A DNA stretch of 64,000 nucleotides from Myroides phaeus (GTDB lineage: Bacteria; Bacteroidota; Bacteroidia; Flavobacteriales; Flavobacteriaceae), in NCBI RefSeq assembly GCF_009799805.1, contig NZ_CP047050.1:2432001-2496000 (forward strand), read 5' to 3'. Positions 44,970-52,995 of this stretch are shown here, in pieces. Made by a program: the position numbers and the translations under genes. Under the pieces are notes generated by a model. That model ran no database searches, was not told the DNA's origin, and worked only from the letters and a program-made list of their open reading frames with translations. Each line of letters begins with the position of its first letter. Position 1 is the first letter of the stretch.

Positions 44970-45686
44970 ATGAAAGTAGATATATTAGCCTTTGGTGCTC
45001 ATCCAGACGATGTAGAATTGGGAGCAGGGGCAACAATTGCAAAAGAAATAGACTTAGGAAAAACAGTAGCTATTGTCGATTTGACAAGAGGAGAACTTGG
45101 AACAAGAGGCTCTGCTGAGATTCGCCACCAAGAAGCGACAGCAGCGGCTGCAATCTTAGGCGTACAATACAGAGAGAATCTTGCATTTAGAGATGGATTC
45201 TTTGTAAACGATGAACAACATCAATTAGAGGTTATTAAAATGATCCGTAAATACCGTCCAGAGATTGTTTTGTGTAATGCAATTGACGATCGGCATATAG
45301 ACCACGGAAAAGGTAGTAAACTTGTTTCTGATGCTTGCTTTTTATCAGGATTGCGCAAGATTGAAACAACGGTAGATGGAGTAGAACAAGAAGCTTGGAG
45401 ACCTAAGGTTGTTTACCACTATATTCAGTGGAAAAACATAGAACCAGACTTTGTTGTTGACGTAACTGGCTATATGGACAAAAAGGTAGAATCAGTATTA
45501 GCATACGGGACACAGTTTTTTGATAAAAATTCGAAAGAACCGACAACGCCAATCACTTCACAAAACTTCTTAGATAGCATTACTTATCGTGCGCAGGACC
45601 TGGGAAGGCTAATAAATAAAGATTTTGCAGAAGGATTTACAGTTGAAAGATATTTAGCAGTCAATACGTTAGCAGATTTAGTGTAA
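44970..45686 (+). CDS. bshB1: N-acetylglucosaminyl-malate deacetylase (bacillithiol)
   Basis: A 238-residue PIG-L type zinc deacetylase. The zinc site is AHPDDVE (H11, D13, D14) with IDHGKG later; LTRGELGTRGS and FRDGFF are hallmark BshB1 blocks. The enzyme removes acetate from GlcNAc-malate in bacillithiol synthesis. It is followed by the tRNA-His array in the same direction. Bacillithiol is known from Firmicutes and some Bacteroidota. Confidence 0.92.
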   Translation: MKVDILAFGAHPDDVELGAGATIAKEIDLGKTVAIVDLTRGELGTRGSAEIRHQEATAAAAILGVQYRENLAFRDGFFVNDEQHQLEVIKMIRKYRPEIVLCNAIDDRHIDHGKGSKLVSDACFLSGLRKIETTVDGVEQEAWRPKVVYHYIQWKNIEPDFVVDVTGYMDKKVESVLAYGTQFFDKNSKEPTTPITSQNFLDSITYRAQDLGRLINKDFAEGFTVERYLAVNTLADLV

Positions 45687-45703
45687 ATTTTTTACGAAAA
45701 AGC

Positions 45704-45733
45704 TTGACAAGTATAGAAAAAGCGCTAAATTTG
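45704..45733 (+). promoter_or_regulatory. Promoter of the tRNA-His array
   Basis: TTG (45704-45706, within TTGACA), 19 bp, TAAATTTG (45726-45733), then CAACCGTT. Very similar to the tRNA-Tyr promoter; transcription should start about 15 bp before the first tRNA. Confidence 0.87.
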
Positions 45734-45753
45734 CAACCGTTAAACAGATACAC

Positions 45754-45828
<75 letters not shown>

Positions 45829-45856
45829 CAACTTACATTAAGTAAGCGTTTAACAC

Positions 45857-45931
<75 letters not shown>

Positions 45932-45958
45932 CTACTTTTTAAGAAGAAATATTTACAC

Positions 45959-46033
<75 letters not shown>

Positions 46034-46061
46034 CAAACTTCTTAAAGTAAATAATATACAC

Positions 46062-46136
<75 letters not shown>

Positions 46137-46141
46137 CAACC

Positions 46142-46174
46142 AAAGGATATCTTGTAAAAGGTATCCTTTTTTTT
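46142..46174 (+). terminator. Terminator of the tRNA-His array
   Basis: 10-bp stem AAAGGATATC/GGTATCCTTT (46142-46151, 46160-46169; one G-T pair) followed by a T-run. Confidence 0.88.
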
Positions 46175-46260
46175 GTGCTTTTTCATTTTAGTATCTCTTT
46201 TTTATATTCCTAAATTTAATAATTACTTTCTCTTACATCTCAGCAAACACAAGGCTTACA

Positions 46261-46341
46261 GCTATTTTATTTACACCTTGTTCGAGACAAGTTCGACACA
46301 ACGCCCACATTCGCTCGGAAACAAGGGGTGTTTTCCGAACA
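46261..46341 (+). repeat. tRNA-array downstream element, copy 2
   Basis: GCTATTT (46261-46267), six bases, CACCTTGTTCG (46274-46284), GTTTTCCGAACA (46330-46341). Same blocks at the same spacing as the minus-strand segment 13823-13903. The start of CACCTTGTTCG and the end of GTTTTCCGAACA are 68 bases apart in both copies. In the wider region, CTTGTTCGAGAC (46277-46288) pairs with GTCTCGAATAAG (46365-46376) with one mismatch, so the RNA could form a long imperfect hairpin. Confidence 0.72.
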
Positions 46342-46550
46342 TCTCTCGAATTTGTGTGGTGTCAGTCTCGAATAAGTTACGACTATAATTCAAGCAGTAG
46401 TTAAGTTATAACAAACGGATATTTATGTTTTATTAGGATATCAAAGAACTTAGCAAGCTTGTATTGGGTTGATAAGCAAAACAAATGTCTGTTATATCTA
46501 TTGCAAAAGTAGGAATAGCCTAAACATAGAAATTGACAAAGCGGTTATTT

Positions 46551-46590
46551 TGACATCATATGCTATCATCTGCTATCAAATGACATCATA
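46551..46590. repeat. Tandem 10-bp repeat
   Basis: Four consecutive decamers: TGACATCATA, TGCTATCATC, TGCTATCAAA, TGACATCATA. The first and last are identical. Ten bases is close to one DNA helical turn. Confidence 0.75.
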
Positions 46591-46678
46591 TGCACTATAA
46601 ACTCCGTCCCGCTTTTTTACATAATTTCCTCCAAACCCTTATGAACAAAGGGATTGAAAGGGTTTTAAATGACATTTA

Positions 46679-46774
46679 GTCGCAATTAAGCCGTAAATAA
46701 GTCGTAATTACCTCACCTAAAGGCCTTTTTCGCGAACGAATTACGACTTAATTCCGAGGTAATTACGACTTAAT
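46679..46774. repeat. 11-bp tandem plus inverted repeat cluster
   Basis: Three 11-mers GTCGCAATTAA, GCCGTAAATAA, GTCGTAATTAC (46679-46711) run into a perfect 17-bp inverted repeat, TAAGTCGTAATTACCTC (46698-46714) and its complement (46756-46772). AATTACGACTTAAT also occurs twice in direct orientation (46739-46752, 46761-46774; period 22). Confidence 0.75.
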
Positions 46775-47041
46775 GCCGTTTGAGATAGTAACGAATACTG
46801 TTTAAGGTCAGTGTTTATAAGGGATTGAGATGGTTTTCTATAAAAGTGTAAATAAATATTTCTTATTACTTCATTTGAAAGGTTCTTAAAGAAGCCCTAT
46901 TAAATAGTGCGTATAGTATTTAAAAAATGAAGAAAATACTTTGAGCAAATAGGATCTATTCTTTGAAGTATAGTAAATTATAAAAAAACAAAGCTGTTTT
47001 TTGAAAGAAAAAAGGCATTGCTGAAAAACAATGCCTTAATT

Positions 47042-47335
47042 TTATTTTAAGATCAAAATCAATAAAACAGTCAATGCAATACACTTTAACGAGAGAAATG
47101 TAAACGATTGTAGTTCTACTTTTCTATTGATTAAAGTTGCTATCACTAAAGTTGGTAGTAAAAACACACCAACGACCATAGGGATAAATAAGTTGTCGTA
47201 AATCCATTCAAACGGAGTAGAAGTGTAGGCTTCGATAACATACAAACTTCTCATTATCCATAAAATAAGATTAATAGAACAAAGGATAAACAAACTGATG
47301 TCTATTGTTTTAATCCATTTCATTTTTAATTTCAT
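47042..47335 (-). CDS. Small membrane protein
   Basis: A 97-residue protein with three hydrophobic stretches (about residues 9-29, 45-65 and 75-96) and an early basic segment. Its ATG overlaps the M28 peptidase stop by four bases, so it is translationally coupled to the peptidase upstream. It may be an accessory of the peptidase or a separate small transporter component. Family not recognised. Confidence 0.7.
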   Translation of the reverse strand: MKLKMKWIKTIDISLFILCSINLILWIMRSLYVIEAYTSTPFEWIYDNLFIPMVVGVFLLPTLVIATLINRKVELQSFTFLSLKCIALTVLLILILK

Positions 47336-48354
47336 GGCTTAATTAGTTTAGGACGCTCAGGAGCATTTAATATTTTCCACGCTGTAGCAAAAGCAAGTTT
47401 AGTTCGCTGTGTTAGCAGATGCATATCAATTTTATCAAAGGTATCTCCAGGAAGGTGATAATCTTCGTGTGTCCCGTTAAAATAAAACATAGCAGGTACT
47501 TTGTGCTTAGCAAAGCTATAATGGTCAGAACGGTAGTAGATTTGCTCCGGATGGTCTTCTGCATTGTACGCATAATCTAAATCAAGATTAACTGATTCTT
47601 TGTTAGCTTGTTCAGACATTTCCTTTAACTCTAAACTCAATTTATCTGCACCAACTACATATACATAATCACTATCTCCTTTGTATTCTTTTCCTTTTCT
47701 ACCAATCATATCAATATTAATATTGGCAATTGTGTTTTTTAAAGGAATAATCGGATTTTCTACATAATAACGCGAACCATACAAACCAAATTCTTCTCCT
47801 GTTACGTGTAAAAATAACACAGAGCGCTTAGGTTTAATGCCTTCATTAGCAAGAGATTTGAATACACGCGCTAATTCCATTACGGCCACCGTACCAGAAC
47901 CATTGTCATCAGCCCCGTTATATATTTGTCCCATTAAGATTCCCAAATGATCATAATGTGCTGTAATCACAAGTACTTCATCTGGCTTTTCACTACCTTC
48001 AATAAAAGCCCAAATATTCTCACTATCCTTTAACTTCATTTGTGCCTTTGACATAAACGAAGCAGGAACTACTTGTGTATAGCTATCCGCTTGATTAGGA
48101 AAGGAAATATTGCGTTGTTTATAGTAATTAACGATATAATCAGTAGCCTTTTTTTGTCCCTTTTCACCTGTACGACGACCTTCAAAATCATCAGCAGTGA
48201 TCACTTTTAAATGCTTCGCCAACGTGTCTTGGTTAACCATTTCCCAATAAGAAGTTTGGGGTTGAGTTGCATCAACAGTAGGGTGAGATGTTTTACAGCT
48301 TGTAAACGAAAGAGTTAGTCCTAAAACACTTAATAGGAATGTGCTTTTTCTCAT
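47332..48354 (-). CDS. M28 family aminopeptidase, lipoprotein
   Basis: A 340-residue zinc peptidase of family M28, probably an aminopeptidase of the periplasm or outer surface. Signal: hydrophobic start with a Cys at residue 20 (SFTSC), a plausible though imperfect lipobox. Metal and catalytic residues: H133 in AHYDHLG, D149 in GADDNGSGT, E187/E188 in TGEEFG, D216 in NIDMIGR, and the late His in YRSDHYSFA. All are present. The downstream gene for a small membrane protein overlaps by four bases. Confidence 0.9.
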   Translation of the reverse strand: MRKSTFLLSVLGLTLSFTSCKTSHPTVDATQPQTSYWEMVNQDTLAKHLKVITADDFEGRRTGEKGQKKATDYIVNYYKQRNISFPNQADSYTQVVPASFMSKAQMKLKDSENIWAFIEGSEKPDEVLVITAHYDHLGILMGQIYNGADDNGSGTVAVMELARVFKSLANEGIKPKRSVLFLHVTGEEFGLYGSRYYVENPIIPLKNTIANINIDMIGRKGKEYKGDSDYVYVVGADKLSLELKEMSEQANKESVNLDLDYAYNAEDHPEQIYYRSDHYSFAKHKVPAMFYFNGTHEDYHLPGDTFDKIDMHLLTQRTKLAFATAWKILNAPERPKLIKP

Positions 48355-48415
48355 GGTTTGATAGTCTAATTGTTTTGGTAAAGATAGTCATATTGATAAA
48401 TTGGATGTTAGATTT

Positions 48416-48443
48416 TTGATTTATTACATTAGTGTTATCTTTG
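48416..48443 (+). promoter_or_regulatory. Promoter of the SDR gene
   Basis: TTG (48416-48418), 17 bp, TATCTTTG (48436-48443). Predicted leader of about 14 bp to the ATG at 48461. Confidence 0.75.
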
Positions 48444-48460
48444 TTCAAACTAAAAAATCA

Positions 48461-49270
48461 ATGAGTAAAGTTGTTTTTATTACCGGAGGTTCGTCTGGAA
48501 TTGGAAAATCTGTTGGAGAGTTTCTTACTTTGAAAGGATACAAAGTATATGGAACCAGTAGAAACCCTGAAAGGGTAGTGGAAAGTAAGTTTCCTCTTGT
48601 GAAATTAGATGTACGTAATACAGAGAGCATTGTTACTTCTGTCAATGAAGTATTGGCGATAGAAGGACACATAGATGTTTTAATCAATAACGCAGGAGTG
48701 GGAATTACTGGACCAATAGAGGAGATTCCGGCTGAAGAGATATTCAATAACTTTCAGACAAATGTGTTTGGACCAATTGAAGTGATTAAAGCAGTACTTC
48801 CTTCTATGCGTAAAAGAAAACAAGGGTTAATTATCAATGTAACGTCTATTGCAGGTTATATGGGATTGCCTTTTAGAGGTATCTATTCTTCTTCAAAAAG
48901 TGCGTTAGAAATAATAACAGAATCATTGAGAATGGAGTTAAAACCATTCAATATTGAAGTTACTAATGTGGCACCTGGAGATTTTGCCACCAATATAGCG
49001 TCTGGTCGCTACCACGCACCAGTAATAGAAAACTCGGATTATAAGGAGATTTACAAAATGTCATTAGATATGATGGATGAACACGTAGATGCAGGAAATA
49101 ATCCAATTGAAATGGCGCAAGCTATTTATAAAGTGATAAATACGCCTAAACCAGATGTGCGTTATAAAGTAGGGGAACCATTACAAAAGTTCTCTCTATT
49201 CCTTAAAAAAATACTGCCAGGGAAAACTTATGAAAAATTGCTAATGAAGCATTATAAGATCAAAGGGTAA
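48461..49270 (+). CDS. Short-chain dehydrogenase/reductase
   Basis: A 269-residue classical SDR. The nucleotide-binding motif is TGGSSGIGKS (near residues 8-17), NNAG follows near 81-84, and the active site is S (NVTSIAGYMG) with YSSSK. The C-terminal 30 residues are basic and hydrophobic (FSLFLKKILPGK), a possible membrane-binding tail. Substrate unknown. The frame is open upstream but the promoter at 48416-48443 supports the ATG at 48461. Confidence 0.88.
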   Translation: MSKVVFITGGSSGIGKSVGEFLTLKGYKVYGTSRNPERVVESKFPLVKLDVRNTESIVTSVNEVLAIEGHIDVLINNAGVGITGPIEEIPAEEIFNNFQTNVFGPIEVIKAVLPSMRKRKQGLIINVTSIAGYMGLPFRGIYSSSKSALEIITESLRMELKPFNIEVTNVAPGDFATNIASGRYHAPVIENSDYKEIYKMSLDMMDEHVDAGNNPIEMAQAIYKVINTPKPDVRYKVGEPLQKFSLFLKKILPGKTYEKLLMKHYKIKG

Positions 49271-49311
49271 AAAATGTCAATTAAAATGGGGTATTAGCAA
49301 TATTTTAATTG

Positions 49312-49319
49312 TACTTTTG
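49312..49319 (+). promoter_or_regulatory. -7 box of the transaldolase-like gene
   Basis: TACTTTTG, 35 bp before the ATG; no good -33 TTG at the usual distance. Confidence 0.5.
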
Positions 49320-49354
49320 ACATACAACATAACATAATATAATAGTATATCATT

Positions 49355-50011
49355 ATGAAGTTTTTTATTGACACGGCTAATTTAGATCAGATTAAAGAGG
49401 CTGAAGCACTGGGAGTGTTAGATGGAGTTACAACTAACCCTTCTTTAATGGCTAAAGAAGGTATCACAGGGGCGGAAAACATTTTAAATCATTACAAATC
49501 AATCTGTGAGATTGTAGATGGTGATGTAAGTGCAGAAGTAATTTCTGTAGATTACGAAGGAATGATTAGAGAAGGAGAACAGCTTGCAGCTTTACATCCA
49601 CAAATTGTCGTTAAATTACCTATGACAAAAGAGGGAATTAAAGCTTGTAAATACTTTTCTTCTAAGGGAATTAAGACAAACGTTACTTTAGTATTCTCTG
49701 CTGGGCAAGCTTTATTAGCTGCTAAAGCTGGAGCTACTTACGTTTCTCCATTTATCGGTAGATTAGATGATATCTCTACTGATGGATTAATTCTTATCCA
49801 AGAAATCCGCCAAATCTATGATAACTACGGATTTAATACTGAAATATTAGCAGCGTCTGTACGTCACACTATGCACATTGTAAACTGTGCTAAAATTGGT
49901 GCTGATGTTATGACTGGGCCATTGAGCGCTATCTTAGGATTGTTAAAACACCCTTTGACTGACAATGGATTAGCTCAGTTCTTAGCAGATTACGCTAAAG
50001 GAAATAAATAA
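49355..50011 (+). CDS. fsa: Fructose-6-phosphate aldolase / transaldolase (TalC family)
   Basis: A 218-residue TIM-barrel aldolase. The Schiff-base Lys is K87 in [16 protein letters not shown] (26-34), [16 protein letters not shown] and SPFIGRLDD are family blocks. Short transaldolases of this group act either as fructose-6-phosphate aldolases or as transaldolases in the pentose phosphate pathway; sequence alone does not settle it. The gene is followed by a clear terminator. Confidence 0.92.
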   Translation: MKFFIDTANLDQIKEAEALGVLDGVTTNPSLMAKEGITGAENILNHYKSICEIVDGDVSAEVISVDYEGMIREGEQLAALHPQIVVKLPMTKEGIKACKYFSSKGIKTNVTLVFSAGQALLAAKAGATYVSPFIGRLDDISTDGLILIQEIRQIYDNYGFNTEILAASVRHTMHIVNCAKIGADVMTGPLSAILGLLKHPLTDNGLAQFLADYAKGNK

Positions 50012-50050
50012 GAAGGAAATTCTTATACACATTACAAACTACAAACTATT

Positions 50051-50080
50051 AAAAGACAGCTTTCGGGCTGTCTTTTTTTT
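50051..50080 (+). terminator. Terminator
   Basis: Perfect stem AAAAGACAGC/GCTGTCTTTT (50051-50060, 50067-50076) with T-run. Confidence 0.88.
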
Positions 50081-50231
50081 TGTACTAATTTTCTTCTTTG
50101 TTTTATAAGAGGATTTTAGAGAAATTAAGTAGTACAGATAACTACCTAAAGTGATTTTATCATTAATTAACAGCGGTTTTTCCACAAAAATTACTAATTT
50201 AAAACTTTGAAATAAAAAAGTAATTTACAGT

Positions 50232-51332
50232 ATGGAATTATTGCTTACAGAGATAAAGAATAAGGTTGGAATTATAACACTAAATTCAGAGAGAACGCTA
50301 AACTCTTTGAATTATCCAATGGCTGATGCGTTGACAAAAGTATTAGAGGATTGGAAAACGAATGATGATATTGCTTGTGTTTTCTTACAAGGCGCAGGTG
50401 AAAAGGCTTTTTGTGCAGGAGGAGATGTTCGTCAGATGCACGATGCTATTATAGAACAACGTCAAATAGACGGAACAAAAGTACCTCAAAAGTGTTTCGA
50501 TTTCTTTTTAAAAGAATATCAATTAGATTATAATATACACAAATACCCTAAGCCTATCGTAGTGTGGGGAAGTGGCATTGTTATGGGAGGAGGAATGGGC
50601 TTATTAGTTGGCGCTTCTCACCGTATTGTTACTGAAAAAAGTAAATTAGCGATGCCAGAGGTGACCATTGGGTTGTATCCAGATGTAGGGGCTACTTATT
50701 TTCTAAATCGTATGCCGTCTGCTTATGGTGTTTATTTAGGGGTAACAGGTACTCGCTTAGATGGAGCCGATGCGTTATTTCTAAATTTAGCAGATTATTA
50801 TATGGCATCATCAGAAAAAGAAGTTGTTATTGATGCTTTAGCTGCTGCTGATTGGACTAAAGACCACAAAGCGACTATAGATGCTATTTTAGAGAATGTG
50901 GCTCGTAAAACGGCTAAACCTGTTTCTCAAGCACAAGAACACCAAGAATTTATAAAGCTATTTGAATCAGCAGAAACGATTCAGCAATTCAGAGAAGTAC
51001 TGCTATCCTATGAAGCGAAAGACGAATGGATAGAAGGGGGATTAAAAACGTTTATGGCAGGTTCACCAAGTTCGACTCACGTTATTTTTAGACAGTTAAA
51101 TTCAAATAAGAATATGTCTTTAGCAGATGTCTTCCGTTCAGAGTTAAATATGTCTTGCCAATGTTCTATACATCCTGATTTTGCAGAAGGTGTTAGAGCC
51201 TTGTTAGTTGACAAAGACCAATCGCCCAAATGGCAACCTGCTACTTTTGAAGAAGTAACAGCAGAGTGGGTAGATAGTTATTTTACACCTTTATGGACAG
51301 CAGATACGCATCCGTTAAAACACTTAGTATAA
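50232..51332 (+). CDS. Enoyl-CoA hydratase family, 3-hydroxyisobutyryl-CoA hydrolase-like
   Basis: A 366-residue crotonase-fold protein. Oxyanion-hole residues lie in AGGDVRQMH and GSGIVMGGGMGLL; the catalytic acid is in MPEVTIGLYPDVGATYFL, the signature of HIBCH, which hydrolyses 3-hydroxyisobutyryl-CoA in valine breakdown. The longer C-terminal half (residues 200-360) with RQLNSNKNMSLADVFRSE also fits HIBCH rather than plain enoyl-CoA hydratases. Substrate inferred from family. Confidence 0.87.
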   Translation: MELLLTEIKNKVGIITLNSERTLNSLNYPMADALTKVLEDWKTNDDIACVFLQGAGEKAFCAGGDVRQMHDAIIEQRQIDGTKVPQKCFDFFLKEYQLDYNIHKYPKPIVVWGSGIVMGGGMGLLVGASHRIVTEKSKLAMPEVTIGLYPDVGATYFLNRMPSAYGVYLGVTGTRLDGADALFLNLADYYMASSEKEVVIDALAAADWTKDHKATIDAILENVARKTAKPVSQAQEHQEFIKLFESAETIQQFREVLLSYEAKDEWIEGGLKTFMAGSPSSTHVIFRQLNSNKNMSLADVFRSELNMSCQCSIHPDFAEGVRALLVDKDQSPKWQPATFEEVTAEWVDSYFTPLWTADTHPLKHLV

Positions 51333-51337
51333 ATTAT

Positions 51338-51365
51338 AAGCGAACTTTTGAGTTCGCTTTTTTTA
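51338..51365 (+). terminator. Terminator
   Basis: 9-bp stem AAGCGAACT/AGTTCGCTT (51338-51346, 51351-51359) with T-run. Confidence 0.82.
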
Positions 51366-51397
51366 TAAGGGTAAACTTTGAAAATAGAATAAAATAA

Positions 51398-51425
51398 AAA
51401 AGCCGGAAAATTACTTCCGGCTTTT
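51398..51425. terminator. Terminator of the porin-like gene
   Basis: 11-bp perfect stem AAAAGCCGGAA/TTCCGGCTTTT (51398-51408, 51415-51425). Mainly for the minus-strand gene ending at 51444. Confidence 0.85.
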
Positions 51426-51443
51426 CACTAATTATATAATGGC

Positions 51444-52535
51444 CTATTTTTTAACCAATGGCACTAACCAACGTACTCCACAGATTACTTGGTGTTGATG
51501 TGAATCACTTAAATTGCTTAAGTTTTTATCAAACGTTGTGTTTTGATAATTGTAAGAAGCAAAAAGTCTGATGTCTTTAAATAAAGGTTCAGAGAATGGG
51601 TAATATTCAACAGCACCTTGAACTCCAACTACAGAGTAAGCATTTCCGTTGTCTAAATCATTTCTCTTACTATACATTCCTTTTACATAAGGAACAACTT
51701 TATCAATTTTATATTTTAAACTTAACGTAGTTGCGTTGTCTTTGATATAAGTATTTCCTAAATCATTCTCTAAATCAAGTATAGAACTATAATTAAGGTT
51801 TCTATAACCAAACATCCAGTCAGCCTCAATTTGAAGGTTGTCTATGTCTAATCTATTACCAATAGTTACCCAGTTATAATATCTTGAAGCATCGTGCTGT
51901 AGTAAACCATAACCATATCTTGTTTTAAGTTTACCATCAAACAACTCACCTTGCCATAATCCTAAATAACCAAAAGCTTTGTTTTTATATTTTTCAGCTA
52001 CAAAACCATCACCAGGACTTATGAATTGTAAGGTATATGTACTTTTAGGAGTGTGGTAACTTACACTTGCACCATTGCTATATACCTCAATATCTGGGTA
52101 TATATTTGAGTACATATATAATTCACCCCCATTATAATCAATTTCAAAAGATCCCCAACCTGTCATTAAACGACCAGCAGCAAAAGACCACTTTTCATTA
52201 GCAAAATATTCTAATACTGCAAACTCTAATGGATTGTCATTGTTATTTAGCAAACTATAGCGCATAGAAAATTCTACCTTATCTAAGAACTTTGTAGTTA
52301 GGTACATTCTTGTTTGGTTTACCTGGAAATTGCTATTATCAGTTTGCTGTCCATTAAAAGTAGTATTAAAATCATATCTACTATCTAAATACAAGTTAAA
52401 GTAATTTACAACGTCTTTATTTCCGTTGATTGTAAATAGAGCAGTAGGTTCTGTTTTTTTAATGCTATCTGTTTGACTATAAAGCGATGTGCTCATCGCT
52501 AACAATAGGAAAAGTGATATTTTTCTCTTTATCAT
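51444..52535 (-). CDS. Outer-membrane porin-like beta-barrel
   Basis: A 363-residue protein with a signal peptide (to about residue 20, LYSQ) and repeated amphipathic strands ending in a terminal VRWLVPLV-type strand. Residues 58-150 resemble the phosphate-selective porin O/P group: FQVNQTRMYLTTKFLDKVEF, then AAGRLMTGWGSFE. The substrate is not clear; phosphate is one possibility. A 14-bp palindrome lies 115 bp upstream. Confidence 0.78.
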   Translation of the reverse strand: MIKRKISLFLLLAMSTSLYSQTDSIKKTEPTALFTINGNKDVVNYFNLYLDSRYDFNTTFNGQQTDNSNFQVNQTRMYLTTKFLDKVEFSMRYSLLNNNDNPLEFAVLEYFANEKWSFAAGRLMTGWGSFEIDYNGGELYMYSNIYPDIEVYSNGASVSYHTPKSTYTLQFISPGDGFVAEKYKNKAFGYLGLWQGELFDGKLKTRYGYGLLQHDASRYYNWVTIGNRLDIDNLQIEADWMFGYRNLNYSSILDLENDLGNTYIKDNATTLSLKYKIDKVVPYVKGMYSKRNDLDNGNAYSVVGVQGAVEYYPFSEPLFKDIRLFASYNYQNTTFDKNLSNLSDSHQHQVICGVRWLVPLVKK

Positions 52536-52995
52536 GTCAATTATTTATTGGCTAAGATAATTTTTTTTATAATGTTTTCATAAAAAAATGAGTATTTTAT
52601 CTTAATTATTTTTGTTATTATAAGTTTAAAATGGTTTTTTGTGTTTAAAACACTTTAAAGTGTGCGCTTTTTAAGTTTTGAATAAAAAATAAAAATTACT
52701 CTTTATTTTGTCTTTTCACATTTATCTTGATAAAAACGCTTTAAGCCTGTAACAAATTTAATACCAAAAAATAAGATAGGGTAATAAAAAGAAGATTGAT
52801 TTTCTTTTTGAAAGAGTAATAGCTTTTAAATCAGTTGAATAATTTTATTTTTTGCTTTTACAAATTTGTATGTAACCTCTTAAAACAATTTAAATATTAA
52901 GTGATTTTACAGTTGGTCATAAGCAATTGGCCGTTAGTCAATAACTTTTTCTTAAGCATTAGAATTGCATTTAGTTTGTTCAAAAATTAATTAAT
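52536..52995. other. 460-bp AT-rich divergent intergenic region
   Basis: No gene. It contains overlapping palindromes at 52641-52663: GTGTTT-A-AAACAC, then ACACTTTAAAGTGT (52650-52663), a perfect 14-bp palindrome. CAAATTTG near 52861 is a near -7 box. The rest is AT-rich without other clear signals. Confidence 0.55.
52641..52663. promoter_or_regulatory. Candidate operator upstream of the porin-like gene
   Basis: Two overlapping palindromes, GTGTTTAAAACAC and ACACTTTAAAGTGT, about 110 bp upstream of the porin-like ATG. Symmetry typical of dimeric-regulator sites; binding protein unknown. Confidence 0.45.

Larger units (their letters stand above)
46175..47041. other. 0.87-kb repeat-rich non-coding stretch after the tRNA-His array
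   Basis: No supportable gene; the only plus-strand frame of note (46173-46388) runs through structured repeats. The stretch holds the element at 46261-46341, an outer inverted repeat (46277-46288 with 46365-46376), a 10-bp tandem (46551-46590), an 11-bp tandem (46679-46711), a perfect 17-bp inverted repeat (46698-46714/46756-46772), and a diverged direct repeat AAGGGATTGA(A/G)A (about 46648 and 46819). The end of the M28-associated gene lies at 47042. Confidence 0.7.

Noticed and set aside
46173..46388. A 71-residue plus-strand frame after the tRNA-His array.
   Set aside because: It starts in the terminator tail and runs through the structured repeat element; composition is not protein-like.
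46551..46774. CRISPR array.
   Set aside because: Repeats are 10-22 bp without spacers of regular length and no cas genes are near.
52536..52995. Small RNA or short gene in the AT-rich divergent region.
   Set aside because: No promoter plus terminator pair and no frame with protein-like composition.
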